Source: Acidobacteria bacterium UBA2994 (GTDB taxonomy: Bacteria; Acidobacteriota; Vicinamibacteria; Vicinamibacterales; UBA8438). Taken from it: a stretch of 6,178 bases of DNA. The notes below the pieces were generated by a model. The model was not told the origin of the DNA and did not search any database. It worked only from the letters and a program-made list of their open reading frames with translations. The stretch spans positions 4,365 to 10,542 of the forward strand of contig DEAA01000068.1 in assembly GCA_002346545.1 (NCBI GenBank). Direction: 5' to 3'. This document shows positions 1-4,893 of this stretch, piece after piece (the first letter of the stretch is position 1; every line of letters starts with the position of its first letter). The translations under genes and the position numbers were made by a program.

Positions 1-248
1 CCCCAGGAGTCGTTGGCCCAGATCGCGCCGGCGATCAGCGTGAAGGTCCAGAACACGAAGCCGACGATCACGAACCGGTACGCCAGCGACTCGAGCGCAT
101 CGGCGGGGGGCAGCGTGGCGAGGAAGCGCGGATCGCTCAGCCGGGCGACGTCCTCCGACGACGCCCGGGAACGGCGTTCGCGGCGGGCCTGCATGAGTTG
201 GGTTACAGCGAGGCCGCAGGCGATCGCGAAGCCGCCAACAGTTCTCAT
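1..248 (-). pseudogene. ccsB: Cytochrome c biogenesis protein CcsB/ResC-like, 5'-truncated gene, also cut by window edge
   Basis: The minus strand reads ...TVGGFAIACGLAVTQLMQ, a charged loop with DPRFLATLPPADALESLAYR, a hydrophobic segment VIVGFVFWTFTLIAGAIW, then ANDSWG at the window edge. This matches the C-terminal half of actinobacterial CcsB/CcsA (ResC), the membrane protein that with ResB carries haem and attaches it to apocytochrome c outside the membrane. The edge falls just before the expected tryptophan-rich WGWD haem-handling segment. Upstream of TVGG, family members have more hydrophobic helices. Here the frame reads VNNDPGMRT, which is polar, and no other minus frame restores homology. 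The first possible starts are ATG at 248 and GTG at 266, and neither has a clear ribosome binding site. I infer that the N-terminal half was removed by recombination near position 245. The family call is good; the truncation is inferred from the family pattern I remember, not from an alignment. Confidence 0.72.
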
Positions 249-394
249 ACCCGGATCGTTGTTCACGATACGGCACGCGTCTTCATCATTACAAACGCGA
301 CTGGTCCTCGTCTGATCACAGCGAGTCTCGGACTGCTCGCGACCAGCGGCCCGTACCGACGCTGAACAGGCCACGAGAGATCCAGGAGCCCGAC
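249..394. other. Gene-free stretch between clipped ccsB and the 395 gene
   Basis: No convincing coding frame is visible on either strand. It begins at the presumed breakpoint in ccsB and ends with the ribosome binding site of the 395 gene (AGGAG at 384-388). It must hold whatever promoter that gene uses, but I cannot point to a clear -35/-10 pair. It is less GC-rich around 255-310 than the flanking DNA. Confidence 0.5.
384..388 (+). promoter_or_regulatory. Ribosome binding site of the 395 gene
   Basis: AGGAG six bases before the ATG at 395. This fixes the start of the 153-residue hypothetical protein. Confidence 0.7.
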
Positions 395-856
395 ATGAGC
401 ACCACCCCAGAGCCCGTCGACACCCGATCGTCCGAAGTCACCTACATGGGCCGCCGGCCGCTGAGCACCGGCAAGATCGGCTACGCCTACACCGAGGACG
501 ACGGGTCGCCGCGCTACTACAAAGCCGCCCTCGTGACCGGCGCGCAGATCGGGCAGCGCATCACGCTAGAAGGCCCCGCCGACGACCCGAACGTGTACTA
601 CTCCAAAGGGCCGCGAGCCCCCCGTGTCACCGGTTTCGACGAGACGATCGACCGCGACACCCTGACCCGGTGGCAGGTCGCCGATCGAGCGGCTTACCAG
701 GCCAAGGCCGACGCGGACGCCAGCAACAGAGCGGCGAAGCAAGCCGCCCACATGGAGCACCACATCGAGGCGCTGACCCAGGCCGCCCGCAACCTCACCG
801 GTCCTCAGCGCGCAGCGTTCGCCCGTTACGTCGAAGATCGCATCCGCGGGTGGTGA
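395..856 (+). CDS. Unrecognised 153-residue hypothetical protein
   Basis: ATG at 395 has AGGAG at 384-388 with a 6-base spacer, so the start is well supported. I do not recognise the family. Residues about 15-75 (YMGRRPLSTGKIGYAYTED, then YYKAALVTGAQIGQRITLEG) are rich in aromatic, Gly and Val/Ile residues and look like a small beta-barrel-type fold. Residues about 85-150 are charged, alanine-rich and probably helical, possibly a coiled coil, ending in GPQRAAFARYVEDRIRGW. There is no signal peptide or membrane segment, so a soluble protein is likely. The gene stops four bases before the stop codon of the opposing Abi_C remnant, so the two are tail to tail. It lies between two damaged genes, which suggests accessory or mobile cargo. 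No function can be assigned. Confidence 0.72.
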   Translation: MSTTPEPVDTRSSEVTYMGRRPLSTGKIGYAYTEDDGSPRYYKAALVTGAQIGQRITLEGPADDPNVYYSKGPRAPRVTGFDETIDRDTLTRWQVADRAAYQAKADADASNRAAKQAAHMEHHIEALTQAARNLTGPQRAAFARYVEDRIRGW

Positions 857-860
857 GCGA

Positions 861-1172
861 TCACGACGGACGTGAGCGCCACGGCGCCGCCGGATCGGAC
901 AGCGTCTCGAGCGCGATCTCACACCAGGTGCGTGCGCCGTTGAACGCCAGTCGCGCGTGACGAACGCCCAGCCGAGGGCTCCTCGGACGCCCGTGACCGC
1001 CGCCCTCCGCGTTTCGGAGCTCATCGATTCCCTGCGCAATCGAGGCAAGGCCCCCCAGGATGCGACGTATGGAGGGCGCACCGTCGACCGACCCGTCGAC
1101 CCCGCCGGCGCCGAGACCCAACGACTGTTGAGCACGAGGGACCAGTGCCGAGAAGTCTTCGCGATCGGTGTA
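861..1172 (-). pseudogene. Remnant of an abortive-infection protein (Abi_C-type C-terminal domain)
   Basis: Read on the minus strand, this interval gives DREDFSALVPRAQQSLGLGA, then SIRRILGGLASIAQGIDELR, NAEGGGHGR, RHARLAFNGARTWCEIALET and a short tail ending at TGA (863-861). The order 'SI-RILGGLASI-QG-ELRN...GHGR...RHARLA-NAART' is the pattern of the Abi_C domain found at the end of many phage-abortive-infection and defence-island proteins. RN-x5-H also fits the R-x4-6-H motif of HEPN RNases. Only about 103 residues remain. Upstream of about 1172 the reading frame runs antisense through the hydrolase gene and has no Abi-like sequence, so the N-terminal part is gone. The 3' end looks intact. 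It is probably not expressed as a working protein. The family call rests on motif recall. Confidence 0.62.
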
Positions 1173-1175
1173 GTC

Positions 1176-2135
1176 GACGCCAACCCGCACAACATCGCCC
1201 TGGAGCCCGCCGCGCAGGAGTTCGTCGAGGCGACCTCCACCCCGCCGTTCCTGTACCAGCTGCCGCCGGAAGAGGGCCGCAAGACCGTCGACCAGGTGCA
1301 GGACGAGGAGATCTCCAAGCCCGAGATCGACGAGGAGTGGATCACCGTCGAAGGCGGCCCCACCGGCAGCGTCCCCACCCGGATCGTCCGACCCAAGGGA
1401 GCCGCCGGCATCCTGCCCGTCGTGCTCTACACACACGGCGCCGGGTGGGTGTTCGGCGACGCGCACACCCACGACCGTCTCGTCCGCGACCTCGCGGTCG
1501 GCACCGGTGCCGCCGTTGTGTTCCCCGAATACGTCCGCGCCCCCGAAGCGAAGTACCCGTCCCAGAACGAGCAGTCCTACGCCGTCGCGCAGTGGATCGT
1601 CCAGCACGGCGCCGAGCACAACCTCGACCCCGAGCGGGTCGTGATCTCCGGCGACTCCGTGGGCGGCAACATGGCCATCGCCCTGAACCTAATGGGCCAC
1701 GAACGCGGCGACGTCACCTTCCGCGCCGCCGCACTGTTCTACCCCGTCACCAACGCCGCGTTCGACACCGAGTCGTACGAGACGTTCGCGGAGGGCTACT
1801 TCCTCGCCCGCGACGGCATGAAGTGGTTCTGGGACCAATACACCACCGACGAAAGCGAGCGCGCCGAGATCACCGCATCCCCGCTGCGCGCCACCGAAGA
1901 GCAGCTCGCGTTCTTCCCACCCACCCTCATCATCACCGCCGAAGCCGACGTGCTCCGCGACGAGGGCGAAGCGTTCGCCGCGAAGCTGCGCCGCGCCGGC
2001 GTCGAGGTCACCCAGGTCCGCTACGGCGGCATCATCCACGACTTCGTCATGGTCAACTCCCTGCACGACACCCCGCAGGCCAAAGCCGCCGTCGCGCAGG
2101 CCGTCGCGCACCTCCAGGCTGCGCTGGACGCCTGA
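1176..2135 (+). CDS. Alpha/beta hydrolase, hormone-sensitive-lipase (alpha/beta hydrolase 3) type, start codon lost
   Basis: This is a carboxylesterase-type serine hydrolase. HGAGWVFGD (from 1434) is the HGGGW-like oxyanion loop of the HSL family. GDSVGGN holds the nucleophile Ser (codon 1656-1658), and the other two triad members are Asp in EADVLRDE (1947-1949) and His in GGIIHDF (2037-2039). All catalytic residues are present, and the 319 codons from DANPHNIALEPAAQEF onward are normal for the family, as is the ATSTPPFLY cap region. The substrate is unknown. The start is the oddity: I recall homologues beginning M-x-D-(A/N)-NPH, but here the codons before GAC at 1176 are GTA and GTC, with no ribosome binding site. 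The frame stays open back to GTG at 957, with a TTG at 1128, but that extension lies antisense over the Abi_C remnant and looks non-coding. I therefore give only the conserved part. The PfpI-type gene follows 29 bases downstream, probably as one operon originally. Confidence 0.85.
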   Translation, partial: DANPHNIALEPAAQEFVEATSTPPFLYQLPPEEGRKTVDQVQDEEISKPEIDEEWITVEGGPTGSVPTRIVRPKGAAGILPVVLYTHGAGWVFGDAHTHDRLVRDLAVGTGAAVVFPEYVRAPEAKYPSQNEQSYAVAQWIVQHGAEHNLDPERVVISGDSVGGNMAIALNLMGHERGDVTFRAAALFYPVTNAAFDTESYETFAEGYFLARDGMKWFWDQYTTDESERAEITASPLRATEEQLAFFPPTLIITAEADVLRDEGEAFAAKLRRAGVEVTQVRYGGIIHDFVMVNSLHDTPQAKAAVAQAVAHLQAALDA

Positions 2136-2151
2136 CCGCTCCACGATCGAG

Positions 2152-2156
2152 AGGAG
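2152..2156 (+). promoter_or_regulatory. Orphaned ribosome binding site before the DJ-1/PfpI gene
   Basis: A strong AGGAG within GAGAGGAGAGAACC. The only ATG it can serve, at 2166 with a 9-base spacer, is out of frame with the PfpI-type protein and opens a peptide ending at TGA 2325-2327. The native start was presumably a few bases after GAACC and has been deleted. Confidence 0.55.
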
Positions 2157-2164
2157 AGAACCCG

Positions 2165-2830
2165 CATGTCGTCACCAACGTCGGCCACTACGACGACCCG
2201 TCCCACCCCACGGGCCTGTGGCTGTCCGAACTCGCCCACGCCTGGGAGGTGTTCGAGGAGCGCGGTTTCGAGCAGAACATCGTCAGCCCGGGCGGCGGGG
2301 CCTCGCCGTTGGAGCCGCGGTCATTGAAGTTCCCGAATTACGACAAGACTGCCAAAGCCTGGCATGCCGATCCGGCCCGGATGGCGCTGCTGGAGAACAC
2401 GCTCAGCCCGGATCAGATCGACTCGGCCGACTACGACGCGATCTACTTCACCGGCGGCCACGCCGTCATGTACGACTTCCCCGACAGCGAAGGGCTGCAG
2501 AAGATCACCCGGGAGATCTGGGAACGCGGCGGCATCGTCTCCTCCGTCTGCCACGGCTACTGCGGGCTGCTCAACACCCGACTCTCGGACGGCTCCCTGC
2601 TCGTCGCCGGCCGCAAGGTCACCGGCTTCGCCTGGCAGGAAGAAGTCCTCGCCCGGGTCGACAAGCTCGTGCCCTACAACGCCGAGGAAGAGATGAAGAA
2701 CCGGGGCGCGCTCTACGAGAAGGCCAAGATCCCCTTCATCTCCTACGCCATCGTCGACGGCAACCTCGTCACCGGACAGAACCCCGGCTCCGCGAAAGAG
2801 ACCGCCGAAAAGGTCGCGGCGCTCCTCTGA
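2165..2830 (+). CDS. DJ-1/PfpI superfamily protein, Hsp31/glyoxalase III-like, N-terminal codons lost
   Basis: The reading frame HVVTNVGHYDD...TGLWLSELAHAWEVFEERGFE matches the Hsp31/Ydr533c branch of the DJ-1/PfpI family, whose members turn methylglyoxal into lactate without cofactor or act as chaperones. The likely nucleophile is Cys in SSVCHGYCG (TGC 2549-2551) followed by His. The partner Glu is in WLSEL (2228-2230). SPGGG...LEPRSLKF, FTGGHAVMYDFPD and DGNLVTGQNPGSAKETAEKV are further family signatures, and the C-terminus is complete. Homologues I recall begin with about six to eight residues before HVVTNV. Here the frame has no ATG, GTG or TTG between the hydrolase stop and HVV. The ribosome binding site at 2152-2156 points to an out-of-frame ATG, and the first in-frame start is GTG at 2249, which would remove the first strand and the Glu. 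It is probably a dead or poorly expressed gene unless this is a sequencing error. It sits in an operon-like arrangement behind the hydrolase. Confidence 0.8.
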   Translation, partial: HVVTNVGHYDDPSHPTGLWLSELAHAWEVFEERGFEQNIVSPGGGASPLEPRSLKFPNYDKTAKAWHADPARMALLENTLSPDQIDSADYDAIYFTGGHAVMYDFPDSEGLQKITREIWERGGIVSSVCHGYCGLLNTRLSDGSLLVAGRKVTGFAWQEEVLARVDKLVPYNAEEEMKNRGALYEKAKIPFISYAIVDGNLVTGQNPGSAKETAEKVAALL

Positions 2831-3030
2831 GCACGCGCGGTGTTTCCTGTCCACTCGCAACCAATCGCATGACTCACTCGCAACTGGACGTCGCGACCGC
2901 AATGCAGGAGCACAGAGCGGACTAACGCCATCCATCTGAGATAAGAGCGGGGCACGCGCCCAGCTATCCGATCCAAAGGATCGATCAGGAACCTCGGCAA
3001 ATGGCAGAAATACCAAGTGCCTACCAGCTA
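2831..3030. other. Gene-free stretch between the PfpI-type gene and the IS element
   Basis: No credible gene is visible. An 18-codon ATG frame at 2869-2925 has no ribosome binding site. A short perfect hairpin, CGATCC-AAA-GGATCG (2969-2983), is present but has no T-run, so it is not a convincing terminator. The stretch ends at the TA target copy of the insertion sequence. Confidence 0.4.
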
Positions 3031-3047
3031 GGGCGTGTCTGACAAAG
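3031..3047 (+). repeat. Left terminal inverted repeat of the IS
   Basis: 17 bases matching the right end at 16 positions; the only difference is base 5 (G here, A at the other end). Confidence 0.88.
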
Positions 3048-3077
3048 GTTGACGGTTGTGGTTGAGAGTCTTGAGGG

Positions 3078-3473
3078 GTGTCGCGGTTTCAGATGCTCTC
3101 GGATGCTCAGTGGTCATTGATCGAGGGGATGCTGCCGCGCCCGACGGGGCGGCCGGGGCGGAGATTCTCTGACGCTCGGACCATGGTCGAGGGCATCGTC
3201 TACCGGTACCGGACGGGGATCGCGTGGCGGGATCTGCCGGAGGTGTTCGGTCCGTGGCAGACGGTGTGGACCTGGCATCGCCGGATGGCGTTCGATGGGA
3301 CGTGGGATCGCGTGGCGGCGAAGATCACGGCGGCGGCAGACGCTGCGGGCATGGTCGACTGGTCGCTGTCGGTGGACTCGACCATTGCCCGCGCACATCA
3401 GCACGCGACGAACACGACCCGGCTCACAGGGGGCTGGATCGAATTACACGGATCTGACGCTCGAGCCGCCTGA
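3078..3473 (+). CDS. IS5-family transposase, first frame (orfA)
   Basis: This is the N-terminal part of the transposase, which cuts and rejoins the IS ends. LSDAQWSLIEGMLPRPTGRP is the IS5-type N-terminal domain. VYRYRTGIAWRDLPEVFGPW and WHRRMAFDGTWDRV follow, and SVDSTIARAHQH holds the first catalytic Asp (codon 3375-3377). Start GTG at 3078 has GAGG directly upstream; an in-frame ATG at 3093 is the alternative. The frame makes sense to about residue 117 (NTTRLTGG) and then ends in a non-conserved tail at 3473. The sense continues in the +1 frame, so a full transposase needs a shift near the five-G run at 3429-3433. Confidence 0.85.
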   Translation: MSRFQMLSDAQWSLIEGMLPRPTGRPGRRFSDARTMVEGIVYRYRTGIAWRDLPEVFGPWQTVWTWHRRMAFDGTWDRVAAKITAAADAAGMVDWSLSVDSTIARAHQHATNTTRLTGGWIELHGSDARAA

Positions 3474-3972
3474 TCACGGCATCGGCCGCTCCAGAGGCGG
3501 CCTGTCGACGAAGATCCATCAGCTCGTCGACGGCAACGGGCTCCCCCTGGTGACACTGATCACGCCGGGGCAGGCGGGCGACTCGCCGATGTTCCTGCCG
3601 CTGATGGCGCAGCTGCGAGTCGGGCGTGGCAGCGGGCGGCCCAGAACTCGGCCCGACGCGGTCCGGGCCGACAAGGCCTACTCGTCGCGCGCGATTCGCG
3701 GGCATCTGCGTTCCCGCGGGATCAAGGCCGTCATCCCCGAACCCGATGATCAGAAGGGACACCGCGAACGACGCGGGTCACGCGGCGGTCGCCCGGTCGG
3801 ACTCGACACCGCCGACTACAAGAACAGGAACGTCATCGAACGCGGCTACTGCCGAATCAAGCAGTGGCGAGGAATCGCGACCCGCTACGACAAGCACGCC
3901 GTGATCTACCGCGCCGCCGTCGTCCTCAACGCCATCATCGCCTGGACCAAAGCTTTGTCAGACATGCCCTAG
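3424..3972 (+). CDS. IS5-family transposase, second frame (orfB), read by +1 shift
   Basis: This is the catalytic C-terminal part of the transposase: GSNYTDLTLEPPDHGIGRSR, GGLSTKIHQLVDG, then VRADKAYSSRAIR with the second Asp (3670-3672), RGIKAVIPEPDDQ, and DYKNRNVIERGYCRIKQWRG, which holds the Glu (3838-3840) in the IS5 Y-x2-R-x3-E-x6-K signature. The frame is open upstream to an ATG at 3295, but that part is a shadow of orfA; sense begins around 3427. Together with orfA it makes a full-length DDE protein of about 297 residues. The stop codon TAG (3970-3972) lies outside the IS: TA is the target duplication and G comes from the flank. Whether fusion occurs by programmed frameshifting or the gene is simply mutated cannot be told here. 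Confidence 0.85.
   Translation, partial: SQGAGSNYTDLTLEPPDHGIGRSRGGLSTKIHQLVDGNGLPLVTLITPGQAGDSPMFLPLMAQLRVGRGSGRPRTRPDAVRADKAYSSRAIRGHLRSRGIKAVIPEPDDQKGHRERRGSRGGRPVGLDTADYKNRNVIERGYCRIKQWRGIATRYDKHAVIYRAAVVLNAIIAWTKALSDMP
3953..3969 (-). repeat. Right terminal inverted repeat of the IS
   Basis: The reverse complement matches 3031-3047 at 16 of 17 bases. The last two transposase codons (ATG CCC) lie inside it and the stop codon lies just outside, in the duplicated target. Confidence 0.88.
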
Positions 3973-3998
3973 GCCGTGGAATCCGCCATGTCGGCGTA

Positions 3999-4021
3999 GA
4001 ACCTACAAAACTTGTAGGTTC
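3999..4021. repeat. Perfect 10-bp inverted repeat (palindrome)
   Basis: GAACCTACAA, three bases (AAC), then TTGTAGGTTC: a perfect 10-bp stem 51 bases downstream of the HEPN gene stop (minus strand) and 29 bases from the IS end. No U-tract follows in either direction, so an intrinsic terminator is not clear. A looser outer pair, GTGGAATC at 3976-3983 and GATTCCAC at 4048-4055, brackets it. A terminator, a protein-binding operator and a recombination site are all possible. Confidence 0.6.
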
Positions 4022-4051
4022 CCGTTGGATTTGGTGAAGAGTTCCGCGATT

Positions 4052-4064
4052 CCACCGTAGGTGG
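4052..4064 (-). terminator. Possible small hairpin after the HEPN gene
   Basis: CCACC-GTA-GGTGG, a 5-bp GC-rich stem starting 7 bases past the HEPN stop on the minus strand. There is no T-run behind it, so it is weak as a terminator; it may act together with the palindrome at 3999-4021. Confidence 0.25.
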
Positions 4065-4071
4065 CAGCGGT

Positions 4072-4893
4072 TCAGGGGCGTCGAGTGCGAGCCGCGTCGA
4101 GGCGTCGGTGGATGTACGACAGGGTGGAGAAGACGTCGAGGGCATCCGACTCGCTGACGGGCCACGCGACCCTGGGTGCGTGCGCGGTCGGGTTGCGGAA
4201 TGTTCCGATCACCCCTCTGAGGAGGTTCGCGAACCCGGTATGTTCACTGGCCTCCGACTTCGTTTCCCAGTCGTTGATGGTCACCAGCGGCCGGCCCTTG
4301 GACGACGAAAAGCACGCATCGATCAGCTCCGAACCATCCAGGATGAGCCCGGTCATGGTGCGAAGCCGGTCGCACGCACCTTTCACCGCCTCGGAGACGG
4401 CGTGGAAGGTCGATTGTCGGATCAGTTCCTCCCGGCAGTATGCGAGGACTTGGTCGTGCACGCCACGACGCTGTGATTCGGCGAGGAGCCTGCCCGTGAG
4501 CGCGGCGACTTCATCGAATGTTGTCGCCTTGCGTCCGAGACGACCCACGCGGCCGTCGTCTCGGATACGGAGCCCGGCCAACGACAGCGCCGGGTCTACG
4601 ACATCCCTCAGTTCCTCGAATCGTTCTTGCCTGCCCAGGTAGCGGCCGATGGACATGGATTCGGCCACGAAGCGGATAATGCCGTTGCTTGCGTTGTCCT
4701 TGCGCTGCTGGTTGATCAGTGCGACCGCGAGGCGATGCCGCTTCGTCATGTCGGGGCCGGGGTCCTCGAAACCCAGCTGCGCCAGAATCCTCCCGATCTC
4801 CGAGCCCGTCAGCCCGATGCTCGTCTCGCCGAGAGCGTCGGCGATCGCCGTCACCACGCCCTCTGATAGCGGTGGATGTCGTGTGTTCGGCAT
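4072..4893 (-). CDS. TIGR02391/Ymh-type HEPN-domain protein (Abi-related), putative RNase toxin or defence protein
   Basis: A 273-residue soluble protein. The N-terminal region (about 8-100) with LTGSEIGRILAQLGFEDP, KRHRLAVALINQQ and a P-x-LSLAGLRIRDDG stretch resembles the front domain of Abi/Ymh-type proteins. The C-terminal half (about 140-270) matches TIGR02391 (Hypoth_Ymh): LIDACF, then FANLLRGVIGTFRNPTAHAP and SDALDVFSTLSYIHRRLDAA. FRNPTAH contains the HEPN RNase signature R-x4-H (Arg233, His238) with Asn after Arg, as in active members. Relatives in defence islands are thought to cut RNA during phage infection; the target here is unknown. ATG at 4893 is chosen because homology starts soon after it. 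The same frame is open to GTG at 5319, but that extension has no family match and unsteady codon bias. The ribosome binding site is weak (GAAG). The 3' end faces the IS. No antitoxin-like partner overlaps it. Confidence 0.78.
   Translation of the reverse strand: MPNTRHPPLSEGVVTAIADALGETSIGLTGSEIGRILAQLGFEDPGPDMTKRHRLAVALINQQRKDNASNGIIRFVAESMSIGRYLGRQERFEELRDVVDPALSLAGLRIRDDGRVGRLGRKATTFDEVAALTGRLLAESQRRGVHDQVLAYCREELIRQSTFHAVSEAVKGACDRLRTMTGLILDGSELIDACFSSSKGRPLVTINDWETKSEASEHTGFANLLRGVIGTFRNPTAHAPRVAWPVSESDALDVFSTLSYIHRRLDAARTRRP

Larger units (their letters stand above)
3031..3969 (+). mobile_element. IS5-family insertion sequence, IS427-like, 939 bp, complete
   Basis: Both ends are visible. 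The left end reads GGGCGTGTCTGACAAAG (3031-3047), and the right end read inward from 3969 is GGGCATGTCTGACAAAG, 16 of 17 identical. TA flanks each side (3029-3030 and 3970-3971) within CTA...TAG, consistent with insertion into CTAG and a 2-bp duplication. The element encodes a DDE transposase in two overlapping frames. Length, ends, target and split frame fit the IS427 group of the IS5 family. It lies between the PfpI-type gene and the HEPN gene and interrupts no recognisable gene. Confidence 0.9.

Noticed and set aside
13..315. Plus-strand open frame of 100 codons at the left edge
   Set aside because: It is antisense to the ccsB segment, whose product is clearly recognisable; it has no ribosome binding site and a low-complexity Ser/Arg composition.
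957..1175. N-terminal extension of the hydrolase from GTG 957
   Set aside because: It has no ribosome binding site and no family resemblance, and the opposite strand over the same bases reads as an Abi_C domain.
566..1619. Long minus-strand frames over the 395 gene and hydrolase
   Set aside because: Apart from the Abi_C part (861-1172) they are Gly/Arg/Val-rich shadows of the plus-strand genes.
1145..2164. Long upstream extension of the PfpI frame, as a possible fusion protein
   Set aside because: The translation is Arg/Pro-rich shadow of the hydrolase; homology begins only at HVVTNV.
2869..2925. 18-codon ATG frame as a small protein
   Set aside because: No ribosome binding site and no recognisable sequence; expected by chance.
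2969..2983. Hairpin CGATCC-AAA-GGATCG as a terminator of the hydrolase/PfpI pair
   Set aside because: Only six pairs, no T-run, and about 140 bases after the stop codon.
2218..3016. Overlapping plus and minus frames across the PfpI gene
   Set aside because: They are shadows of a gene with conserved catalytic residues; no start signals.
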